From: Syntrophorhabdus sp.
GTDB taxonomy: Bacteria; Desulfobacterota; BSN033; UBA1163
Direction: 5' to 3'
Assembly (NCBI GenBank): GCA_020724025.1
Contig: DYHU01000042.1
Coordinates: 1-12,270 of the forward strand
DNA: 12,270 bases
Positions 1-5,906 of the stretch are shown in pieces (within the stretch, counting starts at the first letter, position 1; each line of letters begins with the position of its first letter). A program made the position numbers and the translations under genes. A model generated the notes under the pieces. The model had not been told where the DNA came from, did no database searches, and worked only from the letters and a program-made list of their open reading frames with translations.

Positions 1-60
1 TCAGTGATGCCTCAGTTACAGGGGGTCACAAAATTCCTGATAAAAATTTAATTACACCCG

Positions 61-160
61 ATAGGCGGGACATTCCTGTCCCGCCTATATTGGAGGCGGG
101 GTTAGAAAACCCCGCTCTCCGAGCCAGAGGCTCTCCCTCCGGGGCAGAAGCCCCTCTGGG
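61..160. repeat. Cluster of GC-rich hairpins upstream of the operon
   Basis: Several hairpins lie back to back. A perfect 12-bp stem (61-72 with 77-88, loop TTCC) is followed by an 8-bp stem (96-103 with 108-115, loop AGAA), extended by GGAG/CTCC after a one-base bulge. Next come a 5-bp stem GAGCC/GGCTC (121-133) and GGGGC-AGAA-GCCCC (141-154). No arm is followed by a T run, so this does not look like a simple intrinsic terminator; it resembles REP-type repeat clusters. A weak outer inverted repeat, TCAGTGATG at 1-9 against CGTCACTGA at 219-227, may mark the limits of a larger element, but the left edge is the window edge. I see no gene in 1-330. Confidence 0.6.
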
Positions 161-253
161 GCGGAGCCTGAGCCGGTGGCCTATCGACTCCCACTATCAA
201 CGAGATGGAATTACACCCCGTCACTGAAACGTTAAAATCTCATCCTAAAATTC

Positions 254-298
254 TTGACAAGTTCAATGAGTTAGGTATATAAGATTTTCTGTATACAG
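254..298 (+). promoter_or_regulatory. Promoter of the cai-fix-like operon with a palindromic operator candidate
   Basis: A perfect -35 TTGACA (254-259) is followed by TATATA (276-281, spacer 16) or TATAAG (278-283, spacer 18). A perfect 10-bp palindrome CTGTATACAG (289-298) lies where transcription would start, a common place for a repressor site. Its TGTATACA core resembles operators of GntR/FadR-type regulators, but that match is from memory and the regulator is not in the window. The promoter lies about 50 bp before the ATG at 331. Confidence 0.6.
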
Positions 299-330
299 TA
301 TCCAAAAATTTTACCCGGGAGGTGGTATGG

Positions 331-1530
331 ATGGAAGAGATCAACCTTTTCAAAAATATTACGGTTTTAAGTCTGGAACAGGCCACGGTCCTTCCCTATT
401 TGACCCTCCGTCTGGCTGAGGATGGAGCCAATGTCATTCGGATGGAACACCCTGTCTATGGCGATCCCAACCGGAGAATCGGGGACGATGTTCTCAAGGA
501 AGACCGAATGTTCTCCTATTATCTCTCGATCAATGCAGGGAAAAAGGCCCTCTCGCTGGATATTGGAACCCCGGAGGGTCAGAAGATCCTTAAAGAGCTG
601 ATCCTAAAACTGAAGGTCGATATCTTTTCAACCAATCAACTCCCGAGGAATTATCCCAAACTCGGTATCGGGTATGAAACGCTCAAGCAGATCAAAGAGG
701 ACATCATCTGGCTTGGGATGACCGGTTTTGGCCCGCAAAGCAATGAGGCGGCATATGATCCTGTCTTGCAGGCAAGAGGAGGATTGATGGAATTGACCGG
801 CGAGAGAGATGGAAGTCCCCAGGTCATGGGAATTCCTCTTCCCGACATGGGGGCAAGTGAACACGGTTATGGCCTCCTGATGAAGGCCCTTTATAAGAAA
901 GCGGTCACGGGAAAAGGGAGCCGGATCGACCTCTCCATGTTTGAAAGCACCACTTCCTGGTTGACCCAGGCGATCACCCATACCGTTACCTTCAAGAAAA
1001 AAGTCTCGCGGAGGGGAAACACCCACGAATTCTTTGCTCCGGTCTCTGTTTATGAGACGAAAAATGGATATGCCTATATCGCGGTGGGGAATGACCGGCA
1101 GTGGGAGACGATGACGAAGATCCCGGGATTCGAATCGCTTTACAAGAAGGAATACGAACGGAACGCGGGTCGGATTGCGGATGTGAGTAATTTAAATAAT
1201 GCTATCAATGCCATCACCAAAAAATTGACGACGGAGGAACTCATCGATATCTTCAACAAGGCCACGATTGCCATCTCTAAAGTGAATACGATCGAAGAAG
1301 TGGTAGAGGATCCCCTGGTGAAACCCAATCTCATCCACAGTAAAGACCCCAAAACAGGTCTCGAAGTCACTGTAGCCCCTCCTCCCTTCATGACCCCTTA
1401 TCTGAAATCAACCAATCGAACGCTCAATTTCCCTCCGCGATTCGGGGAACACAATGAGGAGATATACGGTGGACTTCTCGGATACAGCCCGGAGCAACTG
1501 AAGGAGTTCAAGGAGAAGAATATTATTTAA
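331..1530 (+). CDS. CaiB/BaiF (class III) CoA-transferase family protein
   Basis: This cytoplasmic enzyme of 399 residues has the usual length for the family III CoA-transferases (formyl-CoA transferase, CaiB). These move CoA from an acyl-CoA donor to a free carboxylic acid through an aspartyl-CoA thioester. The N-terminal block (residues 12-45) has the typical LAEDGANVIRMEHP pattern. The catalytic Asp is D172 in PLPDMGASEHG, followed by the TGKGSRIDLSMFE block near 200. I chose ATG 331, not the in-frame GTG at 322, because GGGAGG at 317-322 is well spaced (8 nt) for it. It is the first gene after the promoter and sits before a CaiA-like dehydrogenase and fixAB, the same gene company as in the E. 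coli carnitine system. The acid used is unknown; carnitine/crotonobetaine is only one option, and a succinyl-CoA-dependent transferase for another anaerobic substrate is equally possible. Confidence 0.88.
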   Translation: MEEINLFKNITVLSLEQATVLPYLTLRLAEDGANVIRMEHPVYGDPNRRIGDDVLKEDRMFSYYLSINAGKKALSLDIGTPEGQKILKELILKLKVDIFSTNQLPRNYPKLGIGYETLKQIKEDIIWLGMTGFGPQSNEAAYDPVLQARGGLMELTGERDGSPQVMGIPLPDMGASEHGYGLLMKALYKKAVTGKGSRIDLSMFESTTSWLTQAITHTVTFKKKVSRRGNTHEFFAPVSVYETKNGYAYIAVGNDRQWETMTKIPGFESLYKKEYERNAGRIADVSNLNNAINAITKKLTTEELIDIFNKATIAISKVNTIEEVVEDPLVKPNLIHSKDPKTGLEVTVAPPPFMTPYLKSTNRTLNFPPRFGEHNEEIYGGLLGYSPEQLKEFKEKNII

Positions 1531-1533
1531 ACA

Positions 1534-1575
1534 CCCCCTCCCTACCCTCCCCCCTCGAGGGGTAGGGAGGGGGGG
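1534..1575 (+). promoter_or_regulatory. GC-rich hairpin with G-quadruplex motif before the dehydrogenase RBS
   Basis: A perfect 13-bp stem joins 1534-1546 (C-rich) to 1561-1573 (G-rich), with the palindrome CCCCTCGAGGGG (1551-1562) nested in the loop region. On the mRNA strand, 1559-1575 reads as G4-TA-G3-A-G7, which fits the four-run G-quadruplex pattern. The AGGAG of the next gene follows at 1581-1585, so the structure could influence its translation or act as an RNA-end barrier. That role is inference; similar C/G-rich intergenic hairpins are common repeats in some genomes. Confidence 0.5.
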
Positions 1576-1591
1576 ACGAAAGGAGCAAGCG

Positions 1592-2752
1592 ATGGCCCTC
1601 GATTTCTCTTTTACCGAAGAACATGACTTTTTTAGGCAGACCATCAGGGATGCGGTCAATCGTCTGATCATGCCCCGTGTGAAGGAACTGGATGAAAAAG
1701 AGGAATTCCCCTGTGACCTCTGGAAAGAGTTTGCCGGCCTCGGGTATCTCGGTTTAAGGCACAAAGAGAAATACGGCGGGATGGAGACCGATACGATCAC
1801 CCAGATGATCTTCTATGAGGAACTGGCAAGAGGTTCCTGTGGATTTGCCATGTCGGCCATCATGCAGGTCTTGATGGGAACCTACTTCATTGCCCGCTTC
1901 GGAAACGAAGAGATTAAACAGAGGATCCTGGTGCCGGCCATCAAAGGTGAGAAGATCGGGACCATCTGTTTTACCGAAGACCAGTCCGGCTCTGACCTCG
2001 GTGGAACAAGAACGCTCGCCACCAAAGTGGATGGGGGCTGGAGGATCAATGGACGAAAGCAGTGGATTACGAATGGACCCATTGCTGAGTTTACCACCGT
2101 GATGGCAACGGTCGATCCGAAATTGGGGCTGAAAGGCCTCAATTTCTTCTTGGTCGAAAAGAAGACCGCAGATCGTGATGGGTTCGTCACTGGTCAGAGG
2201 CTTCATAAGCTGGGCTCTCGCTGTTCGGTCACAGGCGAATTGGTTTACGATAATGTCTTCGTCCCCGATGAGAACTTCCTCGGAGAAGAAATCGGGAAAG
2301 GTGTTCAGTATGCCGGAGAGATTTTGAACGAAGTCCGGGTCATGACCGGGATGAATGCTTTAGCCATTGCCAAAGAAGCCATGGAGGATGCAAAGCAGTA
2401 TGCCAATAACCGGATCGCCTTCGGAAATCCCATCAGCAGATATCAATTGATCCGTGAAAAATTTGCCAAATACTGGGCCTGGTATGAGGCTTCGCGAACC
2501 CTCCTCTATCGATGCGCCTGGATGATTCAGAACAACATCCCTTGCACCAACGAATGTATGCTGGCAAAATATCATGCCACAGAGATGTGTATGTTTGCCG
2601 TTGAGGAGGCGATGAGGATCTTCGGGGGAAACGCCTTCTGCAGTGAATATCCTGTCCAGCGCTTCTGGAGGGATGCCAAATTCCTGCTTTACGGTGGCGG
2701 TACCCACGAAGTCCTGTGCGACTATCTGGGAAGAGTCTACTGTAAAGATTAA
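1592..2752 (+). CDS. CaiA-like acyl-CoA dehydrogenase family flavoprotein (probable enoyl-CoA reductase)
   Basis: A 386-residue FAD protein of standard acyl-CoA dehydrogenase length. Residues 4-115 form the N-terminal helical domain. CFTEDQSGSDLGG (126-138) is the FAD/substrate signature, followed by the beta domain with QWITNGP (157-163). The C-terminal helical domain carries RIAFGNPISRYQLIREKFA (274-292) and IFGGNAF (343-349). The base Glu that removes the alpha proton in most dehydrogenases (the YEGT motif) is replaced: residues 367-371 read YGGGT. The alternative base position used by isovaleryl-CoA dehydrogenase is V248 in NEVR. As I recall it, E. coli CaiA also has Gly at the first site, which fits a reductase working with electrons from FixAB. 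AGGAG at 1581-1585 supports this start. Its neighbours suggest it acts on the thioester made by the upstream transferase. Confidence 0.85.
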   Translation: MALDFSFTEEHDFFRQTIRDAVNRLIMPRVKELDEKEEFPCDLWKEFAGLGYLGLRHKEKYGGMETDTITQMIFYEELARGSCGFAMSAIMQVLMGTYFIARFGNEEIKQRILVPAIKGEKIGTICFTEDQSGSDLGGTRTLATKVDGGWRINGRKQWITNGPIAEFTTVMATVDPKLGLKGLNFFLVEKKTADRDGFVTGQRLHKLGSRCSVTGELVYDNVFVPDENFLGEEIGKGVQYAGEILNEVRVMTGMNALAIAKEAMEDAKQYANNRIAFGNPISRYQLIREKFAKYWAWYEASRTLLYRCAWMIQNNIPCTNECMLAKYHATEMCMFAVEEAMRIFGGNAFCSEYPVQRFWRDAKFLLYGGGTHEVLCDYLGRVYCKD

Positions 2753-2760
2753 ATGGTGAA

Positions 2761-2839
2761 TGGTGACTCGTGTTGGTGAATCGTAAAACCTAAATATTTT
2801 TAGATTTACGAATCACGATTCACGAATCACGGATCACGT
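2761..2839. repeat. Imperfect hairpin repeat between dehydrogenase gene and fixA
   Basis: The gap contains a long imperfect inverted repeat. GGTGAATCGTAAAACCTAAA (about 2775-2794) pairs with TTTAGATTTACGAATCACG (about 2799-2817) around a short T-rich loop. Further copies of the CACGAATCACG-type word follow up to 2839. No T tract follows as in a terminator. It looks like a decayed repeat unit rather than a gene. Confidence 0.5.
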
Positions 2840-2862
2840 TTTTATAGTATTCGGGGGTAAAA

Positions 2863-3645
2863 ATGGAGATCTATGTCCTGGTGAAACAGGTCCCTGATCC
2901 GGAGGCGATCGTGAAGGTCAAATCGGATTTGGAACTGGAGATTGAAAATAAATACTTCACCAGCTTCTTTGATGAGATCGCTGTAGAGGCAGGCCTGAAA
3001 CTGAAAGACAGGTTTGGTGGTAAAGTGACGGTTCTAACTGTCGACAATCGAAGGGTGGATGCCCTGAGAAGGGGAATCTCCATGGGAGCGGACGAAGCCA
3101 TCCAGATCACTGACCCTGCATTAGAGGGGTCTGATCAGTTTGCCATAGCCAGAACCCTCTCTGCTTATCTCAAAGATAAACCCTTTGACCTCATTTTGGC
3201 TGGAAGGCAGGCCATGGACGATGATGCAGGCATTGTCGGACCTGCAGTTGCCGAATGCCTGGGAATCCCTCATGTCCATTCCATCCTCGGCCTCGAAGTG
3301 GACGATCAGAAGAAAGAGGCAAAAGTGGTCAGGGAGGTCGAGAACGGGAGAGAAAACCTGACCTGTCCCCTCCCTGCCCTTTTCACCTGCCAGAAAGGAC
3401 TTAACACGCCTCGTATCCCATTGGTCATGAATGTGATGAAGGCGATGAAGGCACAGATTAAAAAAATCGATATCGCCTCCCTGGGGTTGTCCCCGGTCGA
3501 TGTGGGTTCTCTGGCCGTTAGGGTGAAGATCCAGAAATATCTACCTCCACCCAAACGGCCTCCGGTCAAGATGATCAAAGAAGATTTTCCTGAGAATGTG
3601 AAGACGCTGGTCAAACTTCTCAGAGAAGAAGCAAAGGTTATCTGA
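2863..3645 (+). CDS. fixA: Electron transfer flavoprotein beta subunit, FixA
   Basis: A 260-residue ETF beta-type subunit. It starts with the MEIYVLVKQVPDPEAIVKV strand-turn typical of FixA/EtfB. GADEAIQI lies at 75-82 and AGRQAMDDDAGIVGPAVAECLG at 113-134 is the nucleotide-binding block. The ETF-beta signature runs from VVREVENG near 155 to LPALF and GLNTPRIP near 186. With FixB it forms the soluble heterodimer that exchanges electrons between an acyl-CoA dehydrogenase or NADH and FixCX; FixAB-type ETFs in FixABCX complexes are known to bifurcate electrons. The RBS is modest: GGGGG at 2853-2857, 5 nt before the ATG. The 110-bp gap before it, filled by a repeat, means it is not tightly coupled to the dehydrogenase gene. 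Assignment as FixA rather than a generic EtfB rests on the linked fixB, fixC and fixX. Confidence 0.93.
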   Translation: MEIYVLVKQVPDPEAIVKVKSDLELEIENKYFTSFFDEIAVEAGLKLKDRFGGKVTVLTVDNRRVDALRRGISMGADEAIQITDPALEGSDQFAIARTLSAYLKDKPFDLILAGRQAMDDDAGIVGPAVAECLGIPHVHSILGLEVDDQKKEAKVVREVENGRENLTCPLPALFTCQKGLNTPRIPLVMNVMKAMKAQIKKIDIASLGLSPVDVGSLAVRVKIQKYLPPPKRPPVKMIKEDFPENVKTLVKLLREEAKVI

Positions 3646-3659
3646 AATTCATAGTTGAC

Positions 3660-3725
3660 AGTTCGGAGTTCAGAGTTCGGAGCAAAAAAAGAAACACCGA
3701 ACTCCTAACTAAATTACTCCGAACT
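3660..3725. repeat. Imperfect hairpin repeat between fixA and fixB
   Basis: AGTTCGGAGT (3660-3669) is exactly complementary to ACTCCGAACT (3716-3725). A second inner pair, AGTTCGG and CCGAACT, lies around 3674-3703 with an A-rich centre. The structure is palindromic over about 66 bp, ends 20 bp before fixB and has no terminator-like T run. It is a different sequence family from the repeat before fixA. Confidence 0.55.
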
Positions 3726-3744
3726 ATTGCGAAAGGGACGCAAT

Positions 3745-4746
3745 ATGGGCAACGACATCTGGGTTTTTGCGGAGCAGCAGGACGGAAAGGTGAAAAAGAT
3801 CGCTTTCGAACTTCTCTCTGCGGGAATCGACTTTTCGAAAAAGACGGGGCAGGAGGTTTCCGCTCTTCTCCTGGGAAGCGGCCTTGAGGGAGCGGTAAAA
3901 AGTTTGACTCCTTTTGCTGATAAAATTTACTTGATGGACGACCCCTCCTTCACACCCTATACTTCGGACGACTATTTAACGAGCATCGCCTCGCTGGTGA
4001 AAGAACATCAACCGTCCATCCTATTAGGAGGCGCCACATCAACCGGAAAGGACCTCTTTCCGAGGCTGGCCATGCACCTTCAAACAGGCTATGTGCCTGA
4101 CTGCACGGGTTTATCTACAGGAGAGGATGGAAAACTCACAGCCATGCGCCCTCTCTTCGGCGGGAAGGTCTTTGCCGAAATGGCTTTTTCCGAAGCCAGG
4201 CCTCAGATGGCAACGGTGAGAAATAATGCCTTTCTCGTCAATGAAAATCCCGATAGATCGGCGAAGGTCATTTCGGTCTCTTCTCAAATTGATCCCTCCT
4301 CAATGAGGAAGAAGGTGACCGGGTTCGAGAGGGCGGCCGGAGCGAAGTTAGATATCACTGAAGCGGATATTGTGGTAGCGGCAGGGAGAGGTATCAAAGC
4401 CCCTGAGAACTTTAAGATCATGGAGGATTTGGCCGATGTCCTCAATGCCTCAGTAGGGACAACACGAGCCACCGTAGACGAAGGATGGAGGGATCTCAAA
4501 GACCAGATCGGAAAGAGCGGAAAGAATATCTCGGCCAAACTCTATATGGCCTTTGGTATCTCAGGCGCCATTCATCATGTCCTGGGCATCGGTACCTGCA
4601 AAACGGTGGTCGCCGTCGATACCGACCCGAATGCCCTCATCTTCAACTATGCCGACTACGGCATCGCCGGGGATCTCTTCCAAATTGTGCCGGCACTTAC
4701 CGAGGAGTTGAAGAAGGCACTCTCAAACACATACAGAGAATGGTAG
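3745..4746 (+). CDS. fixB: Electron transfer flavoprotein alpha subunit, FixB
   Basis: A 333-residue ETF alpha-type subunit. The N-terminal domain (1-190) begins GNDIWVFAEQQDGKV and includes GGATSTGKDLFPRLA (95-109). The C-terminal FAD domain shows VAAGRGIKAPENF (211-223), TTRATVDEGW (239-248, the usual SR being TR), GISGAIHH (271-278, usually GAIQH) and ALIFNYADYGIAGD (297-310). ATG 3745 is chosen over the in-frame TTG at 3727 because GGGA at 3734-3737 is correctly placed for it and the FixB N terminus aligns there. It pairs with FixA to form the ETF. Its last codon and TAG stop (TGG TAG, 4741-4746) are the first six bases of a REP-like repeat, so the natural C terminus may have been changed slightly. 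In known fix operons fixC follows directly; here it lies 5.9 kb downstream. Confidence 0.93.
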   Translation: MGNDIWVFAEQQDGKVKKIAFELLSAGIDFSKKTGQEVSALLLGSGLEGAVKSLTPFADKIYLMDDPSFTPYTSDDYLTSIASLVKEHQPSILLGGATSTGKDLFPRLAMHLQTGYVPDCTGLSTGEDGKLTAMRPLFGGKVFAEMAFSEARPQMATVRNNAFLVNENPDRSAKVISVSSQIDPSSMRKKVTGFERAAGAKLDITEADIVVAAGRGIKAPENFKIMEDLADVLNASVGTTRATVDEGWRDLKDQIGKSGKNISAKLYMAFGISGAIHHVLGIGTCKTVVAVDTDPNALIFNYADYGIAGDLFQIVPALTEELKKALSNTYREW

Positions 4747-4801
4747 CCGCAACCTTTATGGTTGCGAATGTTGAAACGCAGGCTAAAGCCTACGCCTACC
4801 A
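4741..4801. repeat. REP-like double-hairpin element overlapping the fixB stop
   Basis: The element has inverted ends TGGTAG and CTACCA. Inside, CGCAACC (4748-4754) pairs with GGTTGCG (4760-4766) across a TTTAT loop, and AGGC-TAAA-GCCT (4780-4791) forms a second small hairpin. The fixB stop codon is part of its left end. It could protect the upstream mRNA 3' end as REP elements do, which is inference. No T run follows. Confidence 0.6.
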
Positions 4802-4950
4802 CAAAATCAAAAACGCTATGCGCTTTGCAGCGGACCCTGGAACAATTGAAAGGTGAGGGGGATAAGATTCCTGAAAGGAACAATAAATGAAAGAATTCAA
4901 TAACCCCCGGACTGGATGTATTTTCATTTTTCTCTGATTTGGTGTATATA
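4802..4950. other. Non-coding start of the island after fixB
   Basis: No convincing gene is present here. A 16-codon ORF (4887-4937) has a fair RBS (AAAGGA upstream of ATG 4887) but matches nothing I recognise and may be a remnant. The left copy of the 19-bp direct repeat (4840-4858) lies here. Together with the neighbouring REP-like and MITE-like elements, this makes 4747-5158 free of recognised genes. Confidence 0.4.
4840..4858 (+). repeat. Direct repeat, left copy (flanks the DUF433/DUF5615 module)
   Basis: GAACAATTGAAAGGTGAGG here matches 18 of 19 bases with the copy at 5881-5899. The two copies bracket the MITE-like element, the DUF433/DUF5615 pair and its terminator. In the right copy the sequence serves as the RBS of the ORF6N gene; here no gene follows directly. 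Confidence 0.5.
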
Positions 4951-5090
4951 ATTAGAGTCTGTTTATAAAGTCGGTTAATCAGTCATGCCGGACTTGATCC
5001 GGCATCCAGAGACCTTGAAAAGACTGGATTCCGGCTTTCGCCGGAATGACCACTTTTTATGACACCGGTAATTTATGGACAGACACTAAT
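4951..5090. mobile_element. MITE-like palindromic element (140 bp) with TA flanks
   Basis: The terminal inverted repeats are 19 bp: ATTAGAGTCTGTTTATAAA (4951-4969) matches the reverse complement of 5072-5090 at 16 of 19 positions. TA lies directly outside both ends (4949-4950 and 5091-5092), as expected for a TA target duplication of the IS630/Tc1 type. The interior (4982-5050) is a paired-hairpin repeat: GCCGGA-CTTGA-TCCGGC and TTCCGGC-TTTC-GCCGGAA, with GTCAT/ATGAC ends and ATCCAG/CTGGAT between. There is no coding capacity, so mobility would need a transposase in trans. The right end lies 69 bp before the DUF433 gene. Confidence 0.6.
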
Positions 5091-5158
5091 TAAAGGAAAT
5101 AATGTGATAAGATAAATGAAAGAAATCGATCGAAATTAACACGTTAGGAGGTTGAGGA

Positions 5159-5392
5159 ATGGGAGAAAATTTAATTGTAACCGATCCGGAAATCCTGAGC
5201 GGAAAGCCCATTATCAAAGGGACTCGAATATCTGTTGCTCTGATTCTTCAATGTATCGCCTCTGGGATGACAAAAGAAGATATTCTCCGGGGGTACCCAA
5301 CACTCACTCTGGAAGGTTTGGAAGCGGCATTAGATTTTGCGGCAAGGCAATTTCAGGGTGAGGAAGTTAAATTTTTTGAGAACAGACAATAA
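5159..5392 (+). CDS. DUF433 family antitoxin
   Basis: A 77-residue DUF433 protein, a small helix-turn-helix-like domain. The family signature GKPIIKGTRISV is at 15-26, followed by ASGMTKEDILRGYPTLTLEG (34-53), which forms the helical DNA-binding-like part. DUF433 proteins are typically the antitoxin of a pair with a DUF5615 PIN-like protein and are assumed to repress their own operon. The start is well supported: AGGAGG at 5146-5151, 7 nt before the ATG. The stop overlaps the next start by one base (TAATG), indicating translational coupling. It is the first gene of the island after fixB, just downstream of the MITE-like element. Confidence 0.85.
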   Translation: MGENLIVTDPEILSGKPIIKGTRISVALILQCIASGMTKEDILRGYPTLTLEGLEAALDFAARQFQGEEVKFFENRQ

Positions 5393-5763
5393 TGCGATTT
5401 CTTGCCAATGAAAATCTTCATACGGGGATAGTTCGAGGACTTCGGGAAGCCAACTATGAAGTTCTGTTTGTTCCAGACCTTGGTTTGGCTGGGCACAAAG
5501 ATCGTGAGATTCTGGAATATTCCGAGAAGAACGAATTGGTATTAATATCTGGGGATAAGGATTTTGGTGGCCTTGTTGAATTTGGCCCCTTATGGGGACA
5601 TGGAAAGGTAATTCTCCTTCGTTATCGCTTTATCAATATCCAACGGATAGTGAAAAACATTCTTGAGATGCTCAACCGTGAAGCGGAAATGCTTAGCAAA
5701 GAAAAATCGTTTGTTATTGTCCTGTCAGAATCTGGATATAGGATTCACAAGCCAGGGAGTTGA
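5392..5763 (+). CDS. DUF5615 PIN-like toxin
   Basis: A 123-residue DUF5615 (Mut7-C/PIN-like) protein, the probable ribonuclease toxin of the pair. It begins MRFLANENLHTGIVRGLREA. The first conserved acidic position of PIN-like folds reads N6 here, as in many DUF5615 members, followed by E7. D37 lies in GHKDREIL, and LVLISGDKDFGGLV (49-62) supplies D55 and D57, which probably bind metal. The rest (ILLRYRF, then a helical tail to 105) is normal for the family. It is expected to cleave RNA when released from the DUF433 partner; the target is unknown. A terminator follows at 5801-5831, so the pair forms its own operon. Confidence 0.83.
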   Translation: MRFLANENLHTGIVRGLREANYEVLFVPDLGLAGHKDREILEYSEKNELVLISGDKDFGGLVEFGPLWGHGKVILLRYRFINIQRIVKNILEMLNREAEMLSKEKSFVIVLSESGYRIHKPGS

Positions 5764-5800
5764 CAAAATGATTATTGAGGAAGCAGAGTTTGATCAAAAC

Positions 5801-5831
5801 AAAGCCTATTCTCAAACAGAATGGGCTTTTT
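5801..5831 (+). terminator. Rho-independent terminator after the DUF433/DUF5615 pair
   Basis: AAAGCCTATTCT (5801-5812) pairs with AGAATGGGCTTT (5818-5829), a 12-bp stem with one G-U pair and a CAAAC loop. It ends in a run of five T (5827-5831). It lies 38 bp after the toxin stop codon, on the same strand. Confidence 0.72.
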
Positions 5832-5880
5832 GTTAATGTGGTAGGCAGGGACACGGACACATTTTTAATGGAGAACATCT

Positions 5881-5899
5881 GAACAATAGAAAGGTGAGG
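5881..5899 (+). repeat. Direct repeat, right copy (serves as RBS of the ORF6N gene)
   Basis: This copy matches 4840-4858 at 18 of 19 bases and contains GGTGAGG (5893-5899), the RBS of the ATG at 5907. The short stretch before it (5835-5880) includes GGGACACGGACACA, a word often seen at the edges of degenerate mobile elements, but I see no intact element. Confidence 0.5.
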
Positions 5900-5906
5900 A
5901 AAGTTA

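Noticed and set aside
55..160. CRISPR array
   Set aside because: The hairpins differ from one another in sequence and there are no constant repeats with unique spacers.
289..298. LexA box
   Set aside because: CTGTATACAG has only two bases between CTGT and ACAG; the E. coli-type LexA box needs eight.
4485..4856. Forward ORF of 123 codons overlapping the end of fixB
   Set aside because: Most of it is an alternative frame of fixB and the rest runs through the REP-like element. The ending could hide a gene remnant, but nothing supports it.
5392..5763. Inactivated toxin because the first PIN acidic residue is N6
   Set aside because: The N-E-N start is common in DUF5615 proteins, and D37, D55 and D57 are intact.
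5768..5836. 22-codon ORF (MIIEEAEFDQNKAY...) after the DUF5615 gene
   Set aside because: It lies over the terminator stem and has no family resemblance; open by chance.
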